Position numbers and translations under genes: made by a program
Part shown: one piece after another, positions 53,065-61,299 of the stretch
Layout: every line of letters begins with the position of its first letter
How positions within the stretch are numbered: the first letter of the stretch is position 1
The notes under the pieces: model-generated
The model's input: the letters and a program-made list of their open reading frames with translations, nothing else
The model's database searches: none
What the model was told of the DNA's origin: nothing
NCBI GenBank assembly: GCA_964569845.1
Contig: CAZMUQ010000002.1
Location: forward strand, 1-64,000
Length of the DNA stretch: 64,000 bases
Direction: 5' to 3'
DNA from: CAZMUQ01 sp964569845
GTDB taxonomy: Archaea; Thermoproteota; Bathyarchaeia; Hecatellales; Hecatellaceae

Positions 53065-54204
53065 CTAAATTTCAGATAAACTATTAGCGCTAAATCTTCT
53101 TTTAATTTTTGAACGCCTTTTTAATGCAAGCTTTTTGATTCTATTAGAAATTAAGTCATAAATTGAGGGGAGGTCCCAGCCAGATTCTGAGAATTTAAAA
53201 AACTTTTTTGGTGTTCTTATTGTTACATTAACTTCGTATCTCCTTCTTTCTCCACCAATTCTTGTTGTTTTAATTACTGATGAAGCTTCTTCAATATAAG
53301 GGAAGACTTTTTTAATCATATTTATAGCTCTAACAAATTTTGCTTTTGCAGCTTCAGCTTCAAATGCATTATCAGGTAAACCGATAATATACACTGGAAC
53401 TTCTGGTTCTCCAGCTTTGGTAATTAAACTTAAGACATTATGAAAACTTATTATCCCTTGAACCTCATCCCAGAGAGTTATAATAGCGTAATCTTTTTCC
53501 TGAGTTAACATTGCATTTACTATGGGGCGAAGTTCATCATTAACATTAAACATCAAAACATTTGTTTCAGCTAAGTCTTTTACAGGGAAATTCATCTTTT
53601 TTAAACCCTCAAACCCTCTTGCACCTAACTTAGGACCCTCAGAAGGAATAACTGTAGAAGCTAAGTTTATCGATGTTAATACCCCGTGAAAGGCTTTATT
53701 AACTGATGAAATTACAGGTAAGTAATCAACTTCATTTTTAATTATTAAATTCTTAGCTTTAGCCGCTGAATCATTTTCATAAATTACTGGAAGATTTCGA
53801 CTCATAACATCATCAGCATTATAATCTAGAATAGTTTTTTTAAGATTCATAACCTGTGAAACAACTGTTGAAACATTCACAACACCAATAAGTTTTTCAT
53901 CTTCAAAAACAGGTAAACTATGAAGCCTATGTTTTAACATTAATTCAATAGCATTGTAAATTTTTGTTTCAGAAGTAACTGTTGGCATTAATATAGCAGT
54001 TGACAACACTTTTGCTTCAGGATTTAAAGTTGATAAAACATTTTTAGCAGTTACACCATAAACTTTCCCATTAATAACCGTGAAAACTTCATAAACATTA
54101 TAAGTTCTGAAAAGGCTTACCACTTTAGAAATGAGTGTAGATGGTGAAACTGTAATAGGATTCGTTTGGATTCTACCAACCTCAGAATTTAAGAAGCTTT
54201 CCAA
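53065..54204 (-). CDS. protein with four CBS domains
   Basis: A 380-residue cytosolic protein with repeated CBS modules: MPTVTSETKIYNAIELM, LHSLPVFEDEKLIGVVN, VMSRNLPVIYENDSAAKAKN and YLPVISSVNKAFHGVLT, and a divergent last pair. CBS pairs bind adenine nucleotides and act as energy sensors. A basic C-terminus (RRSKIKRRF) may touch RNA or DNA. The TTG at 54204 gives LESFLNSEVGRIQTN; the frame opens at 54222. Confidence 0.85.
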   Translation of the reverse strand: MESFLNSEVGRIQTNPITVSPSTLISKVVSLFRTYNVYEVFTVINGKVYGVTAKNVLSTLNPEAKVLSTAILMPTVTSETKIYNAIELMLKHRLHSLPVFEDEKLIGVVNVSTVVSQVMNLKKTILDYNADDVMSRNLPVIYENDSAAKAKNLIIKNEVDYLPVISSVNKAFHGVLTSINLASTVIPSEGPKLGARGFEGLKKMNFPVKDLAETNVLMFNVNDELRPIVNAMLTQEKDYAIITLWDEVQGIISFHNVLSLITKAGEPEVPVYIIGLPDNAFEAEAAKAKFVRAINMIKKVFPYIEEASSVIKTTRIGGERRRYEVNVTIRTPKKFFKFSESGWDLPSIYDLISNRIKKLALKRRSKIKRRFSANSLSEI

Positions 54205-54307
54205 AAAGAAAAAACACCCCAAATTATAGATGGAAGGTTGAATTAGAGCCCTAACAATGGAATATGCTTACTAAAATAAAAACATAAGCCTTAACTTTTA
54301 ACGCACC

Positions 54308-54364
54308 CTTCATCTCTGCAATGGTTCATCAGTTTTCAGGCCGTCCATCGCTAATCATCAGGGT
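54308..54364 (-). ncRNA. candidate C/D box sRNA, variant D box
   Basis: On the minus strand, box C TGATGA (54355-54360) is followed by 15 nt, D' CTGA (54336-54339), three bases, C' TGATGA (54326-54331), 15 nt and an ATGA (54310-54313) in place of D. The flanks ACCC and GGGT can pair as a terminal stem. The weak final D box lowers confidence. It lies in a 200-bp gap between divergent genes. Confidence 0.5.
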
Positions 54365-54418
54365 TTTACGTAAGTTAAGGCTTCTAAAATTTTAGAAGCT
54401 TAAGATAATAGATAAGTT

Positions 54419-55354
54419 TTGATGTTAAAGAGCCTAAAGATAATTATTCCAGCAGATAAGATAAAAGGCTCATTAAATCTTGAACTTACAATGGAAAGTA
54501 AACAGTTCACAAATTCAAATTGGAAAAAAGTAGGTAAGAGTTATAGGAAAGCTCTTAAAGTTGATAATAAATCAATTGTAGGTTTAGAAGTTAAACAGCA
54601 TGGTTCTACTGATGAACCCCAACTACATGTTAACGTATTTTATGTAGATAAAAAGCCAGAAAATCTTGATGATTTTATTATGAAGAAAATTTTTTATGAG
54701 TTTGGTTTAAGCTACAATTTAGATGATGTTTATAATGAGCTTAAAGATGATCCTGTAGCAAAAAATCTTATAACTGAGTATAAGGGGCTTAGACTTATAA
54801 GATATTTTGATGTTGAAGAATGTTTAATAACATACCAGCTTTCGGCAAATACCTTAATAAGTAGGCTTGAACAGATGCTTGAAGCCTTAAAGCAAAAACT
54901 TGGATTAAGCTTTAAATTTAAAGATGGCTTAATCCTAAACAGTTTTCCAACCTTAGAGCAGATTTTAGGTTTAAGTTTGAAAAAACTTTATAGTTGTAAG
55001 CTAGGGTATAAAGCTAAATTCCTCCTAGAACTTGCAAAAAAGTATAGTAGAGAAAAAATTGACTGGAAAATGTTGGAGAAATTAAACATTAGGGAAGCCA
55101 GAAGAAGACTTATGATGTTTCCAGGTGTTGGTTTAAAAGTTGCTGATGCTGTTTTGCTTTATGGCTTGGGTAGAACTGAAACATTTCCAATAGATATTTG
55201 GGTTAGGCGAGCAATTGTGAACCTTTATGGGTTAAGCAAGGAGCTAAGCTATATTAAGCTACAAAACTTTATTTTAGAAAAATTTGGGAAATATTCAGGA
55301 TACCTTACACCCTACTTTTTTTATCACTCAAGAAGGATGTTTAAACATCAATAA
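54419..55354 (+). CDS. 8-oxoguanine DNA glycosylase-like HhH-GPD enzyme
   Basis: A 311-residue base-excision enzyme. The helix-hairpin-helix reads FPGVGLKVADAVLLYG, with the Schiff-base Lys after VGL, and the catalytic Asp in PIDIWVRR about 20 residues later. The N-terminal beta domain is typical of OGG1/AlkA. It probably removes 8-oxoguanine. The start may be the ATG at 54422, one codon in. Confidence 0.88.
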   Translation: MMLKSLKIIIPADKIKGSLNLELTMESKQFTNSNWKKVGKSYRKALKVDNKSIVGLEVKQHGSTDEPQLHVNVFYVDKKPENLDDFIMKKIFYEFGLSYNLDDVYNELKDDPVAKNLITEYKGLRLIRYFDVEECLITYQLSANTLISRLEQMLEALKQKLGLSFKFKDGLILNSFPTLEQILGLSLKKLYSCKLGYKAKFLLELAKKYSREKIDWKMLEKLNIREARRRLMMFPGVGLKVADAVLLYGLGRTETFPIDIWVRRAIVNLYGLSKELSYIKLQNFILEKFGKYSGYLTPYFFYHSRRMFKHQ

Positions 55355-55363
55355 GATTTTACT

Positions 55364-56151
55364 TTAGATTAACTCTTCAGGAATTTTATTTGGCTTATAA
55401 GCTATTTTAGGTTTAATTCCAGATTTCCTCAACCTTTCAACAACATGGGGATATAGAAACACGTATTCTTCTTCAACTTCTTCTACAAGTTTTTTATCTA
55501 TATCCATAAGAATCTCCAATAAATTTTGAAACTCTCTTTTAGAGCTAAAGGATAACATTACCGCAGGATGACATGAAACACCGTAGTCAAGTAGATTTTT
55601 TAATGCTTTAAGTTGGAGATTAAATGCTTCAGGTTTAGCCCCGGTTAACATGGAAAATTGTTGGTCATTTACACCTTTAAGGGAAACCCTAACATGAATG
55701 CAGCTAAATTTTGAAAGCTCTTTAGCGTAACTTAGATCGTAACCTATAAGTATTCCATTTGTTTCAAGGATGAAACTATAGTTTGATTGTTCAACAAGTT
55801 CAAGTAACTTAAGTAAATGCTCTTTTCCTATTGTAGGTTCATTACCACTAATTCTTAAAAGACTATAGTTAAACTTTTTAGCACAAGCATCAAGTTTGCT
55901 AAAGATGTACTCAGCACTGTAAAAATTCCCTACTTTACCTGGATTATCCCTAGGATAATTACTCCAGCAAAAAACACATTTTAGGCAGCATCCGCAACAA
56001 TGCCGACCAGTTAATGGTTATCGGCTGTTGCGATGCCACCATACCACCTACCACCACGAGCAACCCGATAATACTTTCTTTCTAAACCTTTACACACAAT
56101 TTTCTCAAGATCTTCAGCACGTTTTACAGGGTCATACAGCTTTTTAAACAC
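55364..56151 (-). CDS. radical SAM protein interrupted by a 20-nt BHB-like intron
   Basis: Two minus-strand frames join into one radical SAM protein. The first starts near a GTG at 56151 (a TTG and a CTG are alternatives around it) and ends in RGGRWYGGIATAD, then NH and a stop. The second begins before CCGCCLKCVFCW, whose CxxxCxxC binds the 4Fe-4S cluster, and continues through ISGNEPTIG and LETNGILIG to the end at 55364. Removing 56000-56019 joins GIATAD directly to CCGCCLKC, the order known for this archaeal family. The 20 bases form a bulge-helix-bulge hairpin with the flanks. The enzyme's substrate is unknown. Confidence 0.85.
56000..56019 (-). other. putative bulge-helix-bulge intron in the radical SAM mRNA
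   Basis: Reading the minus strand: outer helix GCAACA/TGTTGC between the exons, a 4-bp central helix GCCG/CGGC, a 3-nt 5' bulge ATA, an inner helix ACCA/TGGT with loop TTAAC, and a 2-3-nt 3' bulge AT(T). The standard cut after the second bulge base gives exon 1 ending GAT and exon 2 starting TGT. This is exactly what the protein needs, and it removes 20 bases. This is the shape cut by the archaeal tRNA splicing endonuclease. Confidence 0.75.
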
Positions 56152-56234
56152 CTCCAAAAAAACACTAAGTTAAAAGTTAGAACATAAAATTTAATATATG
56201 TTGCTATATCTTGCTAGAAGTAGGAATAAATTAA

Positions 56235-57020
56235 CTAAGTCTTTTCTTTTAATAAACCTAAACGCTTTAACGTTTTTACCGCATCTGAAAGCTGATAATT
56301 TTCTGCAACAATCCAACCATTATATCCCATTACTTCAAGCTTCTTTAAGAAAATACTCCAGTTTATACTTCCATCATAAGCTGCAAGATGTTCATCCTTC
56401 TCCCCATGATTATCATGAACATGTATATGTTTAATCCTTGGAAGTTTATCTAAGAACTCTTCAAGATTTCCCGTAATATGTGCATGACCAGTATCAAGGC
56501 AAATACCAACATTATCAACATTCCCTACAATTTTAACACCATCATTTATGGTAAGAAAAAGCGCAAAGCCTCCAACCATGTTTTCTACAACCATCTGAAT
56601 ACCAAGATTATTAGCTTCTTTTGCAAGTAAGTTGAGAGATCTTAAATGTGCTTTCCAACCTTCCTCTGGAAAGTAGTAACTAAAAGGTGTAAATCTTCCG
56701 GGATGAACAACCCATATGGAAGCCTCAATTTTGTAAGCCTTTCTGAGGGAGTTTAACATGAACCTTATAAAACGGTTACAAAGGTTTTGGTCAACTTCTG
56801 CAAGATTTATGCTTGAAAAGGGAGCATGTACAGCATACCTAATTCTTCTTGTTGATGAAAGCTCAATAAGGCTTTTTATCAACTTATTATCAAGCTTATG
56901 GAAACCTTCATCAATTATTTCCCAGTTTTTAATATGTTCACAGTTTTCTATCACTTTAACAATGTTTTTATCCTTATCCTTGTAAGATACTAATGTTGAA
57001 ATTGCAGGTTTTAGAGTCAG
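56235..57020 (-). CDS. sugar phosphate isomerase/epimerase-like TIM-barrel protein
   Basis: A xylose-isomerase-like (AP endonuclease 2) TIM barrel. Metal ligands appear in VHAPFS, VENMVGG, LDTGHAHITG and HVHDNHGEKDEH, and a late AENYQL. The frame's first standard start is a GTG at 56954, but the conserved first strand (KPAISTLVSYKD) lies upstream. The open frame extends to a CTG at 57020 with GGGTGAT just before it, so a 261-residue product from CTG is likely. It follows the DRG-type GTPase gene. Confidence 0.85.
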   Translation of the reverse strand: MTLKPAISTLVSYKDKDKNIVKVIENCEHIKNWEIIDEGFHKLDNKLIKSLIELSSTRRIRYAVHAPFSSINLAEVDQNLCNRFIRFMLNSLRKAYKIEASIWVVHPGRFTPFSYYFPEEGWKAHLRSLNLLAKEANNLGIQMVVENMVGGFALFLTINDGVKIVGNVDNVGICLDTGHAHITGNLEEFLDKLPRIKHIHVHDNHGEKDEHLAAYDGSINWSIFLKKLEVMGYNGWIVAENYQLSDAVKTLKRLGLLKEKT

Positions 57021-57032
57021 TTTGACATCACC

Positions 57033-58217
57033 CTACTTTTTTAAGTGAATTTCTACAATATCACCATCCATTAAAACATGACTTGAGCCCACTTTTTCTC
57101 CATCATACTTAGCTGATAAACCCCAAACCTTAGCATAACTAAATTTTTCGTAAAGTTCACTATGAATTTCTCTTGCCACGTCAAGAACTGTTGAACCTTT
57201 TCTTACAATTATAGGTTTATCGCTTTTTTCTTTTTTACCAGGAGGCTTAGTATAAACTCTTATTATTTCAAGAGTTCTAAAAATTTTAGAACCAAGCATA
57301 TCCAAGCCTTCTCCTGTTACACAGGAGGTGGGAAGAATCTTATTTACATCCTTAATTAATACCTTTAAATTCTCTAATTTTTCCTTTGAACCCTCAACAT
57401 CAATCTTGTTTGCTAATACCAGTGTCGGTTTATAAACTACTTCACCAAAAATAGCCTCTTCAACATCATCAATTGAAGCTTCACCGTAAATCTTTACAAC
57501 AGCATTGTAAATACCATAACTGTTAAGTAACTTTTTAATCTCATCATAAGTTGAATCTATAACACGCCCAACAATTTGGATTCCAATATTTACAGGCTTT
57601 TTCTCAATAGTAACATAAGCTTTAGGTTTCTCTATACTTACATTTAGGTTATCAAGCATATGGATAATAAACTCATATTGCCAACAAGCATCCTCCTCAA
57701 GATTTAAAACAAAAATTAATCCATCAGCATTCCTAGCAAGGCTTGCAACACGTCTATTCCAGCTTTCAGCTTCAAAAGGCTTAAAGCTTGGAGCTTCAAC
57801 AAGCTGAAAACTTATATCTTTAAATGGAAGCATACCAGCTACAGGTTCTGTTGTAGTGTAAGGATATGGTGAGATAGCTGGTTTAGCATTTGTAACCTTT
57901 GAAATTATACTGCTCTTTCCAGATTTGGTTAAGCCTAAAAGAAGTAATTGAGCAGCACCGTGTTTTTCAACAAACCATCCCAAGCTAGCCCTACTAATCT
58001 TTTTATGCTTTTTCTCCTCCTCAATTTGAGCTTTAAGCTTAGCAATTTGCTTTTTAATATTCATGCAAAGTTTTTCTGTTCCCTTATGCTTAGGAATCAT
58101 AGAGTAAAATACCTGTAAATTCTCTAACTTCTCCTGAAGACTTCTAGATTGTAAAACTTTCTTATATTGAGCTAAACAATTTGGCGGTAAATTTGCAGGG
58201 ATAAAAAATCCCCCCAA
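57033..58217 (-). CDS. DRG-family GTPase with TGS domain
   Basis: A 394-residue GTPase linked to translation. G1 is GLTKSGKSS, G3 is reduced (VEAPSF), G4 is ANKIDV, and the C-terminal TGS domain ends the protein. IPKHKGTEKL near the start is a DRG mark. Family members begin M-P-A-N-L-P-P. Here PANLPPNC is preceded by ATC at 58202, six bases after a GGGGGGA site, while the frame itself opens at a TTG at 58217. The real start may therefore be non-standard. It lies four bases after gatD. Confidence 0.9.
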   Translation of the reverse strand: MGGFFIPANLPPNCLAQYKKVLQSRSLQEKLENLQVFYSMIPKHKGTEKLCMNIKKQIAKLKAQIEEEKKHKKISRASLGWFVEKHGAAQLLLLGLTKSGKSSIISKVTNAKPAISPYPYTTTEPVAGMLPFKDISFQLVEAPSFKPFEAESWNRRVASLARNADGLIFVLNLEEDACWQYEFIIHMLDNLNVSIEKPKAYVTIEKKPVNIGIQIVGRVIDSTYDEIKKLLNSYGIYNAVVKIYGEASIDDVEEAIFGEVVYKPTLVLANKIDVEGSKEKLENLKVLIKDVNKILPTSCVTGEGLDMLGSKIFRTLEIIRVYTKPPGKKEKSDKPIIVRKGSTVLDVAREIHSELYEKFSYAKVWGLSAKYDGEKVGSSHVLMDGDIVEIHLKK

Positions 58218-58221
58218 ATGT

Positions 58222-59541
58222 TTAAACTGTTAACTTTGATGAGTATTCTCCAACAAGATTTAGAAGCATAATCTCCTTAACTTCATCAGGATTTTTTGTT
58301 TGTCCAAAAGCCCACATCATTTTTACTAAAGCTGTTTCAGGAAGCATATCTCCAAGTGGAATAACACCTAAACTAAGTAAGTCTCTCCCAGTATCGTAAA
58401 CCGTCATTCTTACATTACCCCAAATACATTGAGAAGTCATACCTACAACCATACCAGCTTCAACGGCTTTTCTAATACTTTCAAAACAGCTTTTACTTAC
58501 ATGCCCTAACCCTGTACCTTCGAAAACTATTCCAAAATACTTTCTCTCAACAAGCCACTCTACAATTTGAGGGTTAAACCCAGGATGAAACTTTAGTAAT
58601 GCAACCTTTTCCTCAAAATTTGGTTTAAGTTTAAGATTTTTATCTAAGCTTCTTACTATGTAATCATCAGTAAGCATCCGAATTTCTCCGTTAGAAACCC
58701 TAGCTAAAGGTTTTGCATTTATTGATTTAAAGGCATCCCTCCGGCTTGTATGACACTTCCTAACTTTAACACCTCTATGAATAAGAATTGAATCATCTGA
58801 TATTGATTCATGCATAGCAACAACAACTTCAGCAAAAGGTGCGTAAGCTGCAACTCTAACTGCACCTATAAGATTTAAAGCTGCATCTGAACTTGGACGA
58901 TCAGAAGACCTTTGAGAACCAACAAGAACAACGGGTACTGGAAGATTTTGAAGAGCAAAACTTAAAGCTGCAGCTGTATAACCCATAGTATCTGTTCCAT
59001 GAGCAATAACAATGCCATCAACATTTTCCTCTAAAATTGTTTTACCAATAGCTTTTGCAATTTCACACCAATGTCTGGGCTCCATATTTTCACTAAAAAT
59101 GCTAAGTAAAACATCAGTTCTTATTTCAGCTATACTTGAAAGTTCAGGTACAGCTCTGTAGAGGTCTTCTGTGGTAAGAGATGGATAAACAGCTCCTGTC
59201 CTATACTCAACTTTACTAGCAATAGTTCCACCTGTCCCAATAATTAAAACTGATGGTAAACCTTCCTTCTTTAAAACTTCAACACTAACAGTTTTATCTT
59301 GAGGCTTTCTTTCAACCTCAATTTTTTCAACTTCAACATTACCTTTAACCTTAATTCCAATATTGTATCCATTTGAAAGTTTTAAAATTATGTGACTAGG
59401 ATTCCCAAGCCCAATTCTAGGCATAAGCATTCCTTCAAAAATTTCACCATCTCTTATAACCCGAATATTATCCCCAATTTTTACATCAGCCTTCTTTAAG
59501 ACTTCTAAAGCTAAACCAGTATACCCATGAAGATTCTCCAT
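58222..59541 (-). CDS. gatD: Glu-tRNA(Gln) amidotransferase subunit D
   Basis: A 439-residue asparaginase-type subunit that makes ammonia for converting Glu-tRNA(Gln) to Gln-tRNA(Gln) with GatE. The N-terminal domain is the GatD-specific barrel. IIGTGGTIASKV and AHGTDTMGYTA carry the two catalytic Thr, and SSDRPSSDAALNL the following loop. GatE is not in the window. It heads an operon with the DRG GTPase and the TIM-barrel gene. Confidence 0.94.
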   Translation of the reverse strand: MENLHGYTGLALEVLKKADVKIGDNIRVIRDGEIFEGMLMPRIGLGNPSHIILKLSNGYNIGIKVKGNVEVEKIEVERKPQDKTVSVEVLKKEGLPSVLIIGTGGTIASKVEYRTGAVYPSLTTEDLYRAVPELSSIAEIRTDVLLSIFSENMEPRHWCEIAKAIGKTILEENVDGIVIAHGTDTMGYTAAALSFALQNLPVPVVLVGSQRSSDRPSSDAALNLIGAVRVAAYAPFAEVVVAMHESISDDSILIHRGVKVRKCHTSRRDAFKSINAKPLARVSNGEIRMLTDDYIVRSLDKNLKLKPNFEEKVALLKFHPGFNPQIVEWLVERKYFGIVFEGTGLGHVSKSCFESIRKAVEAGMVVGMTSQCIWGNVRMTVYDTGRDLLSLGVIPLGDMLPETALVKMMWAFGQTKNPDEVKEIMLLNLVGEYSSKLTV

Positions 59542-59612
59542 ACCTCTTCCACCATAAACCTATTTTTCCTACTAACTTTTAAGAATACTGTAAAATTTAA
59601 AATAAAAACATA

Positions 59613-59916
59613 TTAGAGTATAAGCTTTGTAGCATCAACTTTAACTTTCAAAAAACCAAGTTCTTCTAAACCCTTAATTGCAGCCCCAAGCACATCCATA
59701 AGCTGAGGTTCTCTTGGTACTAAAACCTTCGTATCTAATTTTTCTTCAAGTGCACACATAACCCCCTAGATTTTTTGCCACCCCACCGCAAACTACTATT
59801 GGTGTTTTTAATCCTATTTGACCAACAAGTTTAGTTGTTTCAAGCCTGTTTAAACGGTATTCTTTACTATTCATCCTATCTACCTTCTCCTTAAAGATTC
59901 TGTAAATGCTCGAAGT
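59613..59916 (-). pseudogene. C-terminal remnant of a 2-hydroxyacyl-CoA dehydratase activator (BadF/HgdC ATPase)
   Basis: The first frame reads KEKVDRMNSKEYRLNRLE, then PIVVCGGVAKNLGG, and stops soon after. The next frame continues CALEEKLDTKVLVP, REPQLMDVLGAAI and KGLEEL to a stop at 59613. GGVAKN and LGAA are marks of the activator ATPase C-terminus. The frames are offset at a run of five identical bases (59763-59767). The N-terminal 150-200 residues, with the nucleotide-binding core, are missing, so this is a decayed gene. Confidence 0.7.
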
Positions 59917-59930
59917 TTAATCTTACTGTT

Positions 59931-60372
59931 TCAAGGGTTACCTACACCATCAGCTTTAACCTTTTTAACCATATCTACAATATATTTACCCCAGCCTATT
60001 TCCCAATCACTTTTAGTTAAGGTTGGAGGTATTCGCGAAAAATATCTTTCAACAAGTGAGATAATAGGATCTTCATTTAGCTTTACATCATTGTAAATGT
60101 ATCTTGAGCCAACATAAATATCATCAACAACAACCATACCTAAATCTTCTATTATTCTCAAGATATCGCTACATGGAACATGGCACATACAACCGACAAG
60201 GATAACTTTTAATCTATCACCAACTAAAACTTCTCTACCCATAAGTTCTTCAGGAACTTCCATAGGGAAACAACCAATAACCCTTTTATCTGCATGTTTT
60301 TTAAAATCCTGCAACAGTTTGATAGGGGTCTTCAACAAGCTGGACAATTTTACCGATTGTTATAGAAGACAT
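59931..60372 (-). pseudogene. remnant of a 2-hydroxyacyl-CoA dehydratase subunit (HgdB-like)
   Basis: An ATG at 60372 opens MSSITIGKIVQLVEDPY, which stops after about 23 codons. Removing one base in the T run near 60297-60302 lets it continue FKKHADKRVIGCFPM, VPEELMGREV and then VILVGCMCHVPC, DDIYVGSRY. The start and these motifs match dehydratase subunits, but the middle of about 150-200 residues is missing after PEEL, and the end (VKADGVGNP) is cut short. The activator remnant follows directly. Confidence 0.7.
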
Positions 60373-60530
60373 AATAGAAGAACCTCCAACTTAAGGTTAA
60401 GACGAACCTATTTATTTAGCTTTTAAGTATAAAAGTCTAGGTTTCAGCATCATTATCCCTAAGTTTTAATTGACCATAAAACATAAATAAAAAGAAAAGT
60501 TTAAGTGGAAATTACTAGCGGTGTTAAACA

Positions 60531-60773
60531 ATGCCTATAAGAGCTTTTGTCTTAATTACAACTAAACCTGGAACATCTGAAGAAGTTGTTAAAGCTAGAA
60601 AAATCAGAGGGGTTAAATTAGCAAATTCTACTTTTGGCAGATTTGATGCTGTAGTTGTAGTTGAAGCTAAAAATTTTGAGGAACTTAAAGAAATTGTTTA
60701 TAAAATGATAGAACAACTTCCAAACGTTGTTCATACAGAAACTTTAATTTCTCTGTTTTATCCCCCAGAATAA
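60531..60773 (+). CDS. Lrp/AsnC ligand-binding (RAM) domain protein
   Basis: An 80-residue RAM domain, FVLITTKPGTSEEVV and FGRFDAVVVVEAKN, ending HTETLISLFYP. There is no HTH. It faces a close paralogue tail to tail with 19 bp between. About 158 bp of upstream sequence separates it from the decayed dehydratase genes. Confidence 0.88.
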   Translation: MPIRAFVLITTKPGTSEEVVKARKIRGVKLANSTFGRFDAVVVVEAKNFEELKEIVYKMIEQLPNVVHTETLISLFYPPE

Positions 60774-60792
60774 AGGTTTTTAGGAGTACATA

Positions 60793-61044
60793 TTAAGGTG
60801 TTAAACTTATTAAGGTTTCAGTATGAGTTACATTTGGAAGCTTCTCAATTATCTTATAAGTTAACCTTGTAAGTTCCTCCAAGTTTTCAACTTCAACCAC
60901 AACTACAGCATCAAAACGACCATAAACAGAGTCTATGAGTTTAACACCCTTCAAATTTTTAGTACCTTTTATAGCAGCAACAACTTCTTCAGATGTTCCA
61001 GGTTTAGTTGTAATTAAGATGTAGGCCCTCAAAAAATCCACCAC
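60793..61044 (-). CDS. Lrp/AsnC ligand-binding (RAM) domain protein, convergent paralogue
   Basis: An 83-residue RAM domain with YILITTKPGTSEEVVAAIKG, YGRFDAVVVVEVEN and HTETLISL. Its similarity to the neighbouring 80-residue protein is high through most of its length, so they are recent duplicates in opposite orientation. It has no DNA-binding domain. The inverted-repeat element starts about 45 bp upstream. Confidence 0.88.
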   Translation of the reverse strand: MVDFLRAYILITTKPGTSEEVVAAIKGTKNLKGVKLIDSVYGRFDAVVVVEVENLEELTRLTYKIIEKLPNVTHTETLISLTP

Positions 61045-61079
61045 ACAAGTTTTAAGCTAGCTAGAAAATAAAAATTTTA

Positions 61080-61161
61080 CGCTCTTAGGTTCTGCCTAGT
61101 TATAGTTATAAATTAGGTGTTGTAAATTTCCAGGACCTAAACTGGGCAGAACCGCTCTTAG
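61080..61161. mobile_element. 64-bp terminal-inverted-repeat element with 9-bp target duplication
   Basis: CGCTCTTAG occurs twice, at 61080-61088 and 61153-61161. Between them, 64 bp start GTTCTGCCTAGTT and end AACTGGGCAGAAC, inverted repeats that match in 12 of 13 positions. An inner pair TTAGGT/ACCTAA adds a second stem. Direct repeats outside inverted ends are the mark of transposition, so this looks like a very small MITE or internally deleted insertion sequence. No coding capacity. A hairpin RNA gene is the alternative. Confidence 0.6.
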
Positions 61162-61299
61162 ATGTATTTGCTGAGTAAAGTAAGTATTTCAAAATTATTA
61201 TTAGGGGAGATTTGATAATCGTTAAGAACAGCTTAAGATTGAACTTGTTTTTAGAGTAATTGTTAATTGGGGATAAGTTAAACTTGGTATGTAGGAAAA

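Noticed and set aside
61089..61152. H/ACA guide RNA
   Set aside because: The hairpin lacks an ACA at the right distance, and exact 9-bp direct repeats outside the stem fit transposition better.
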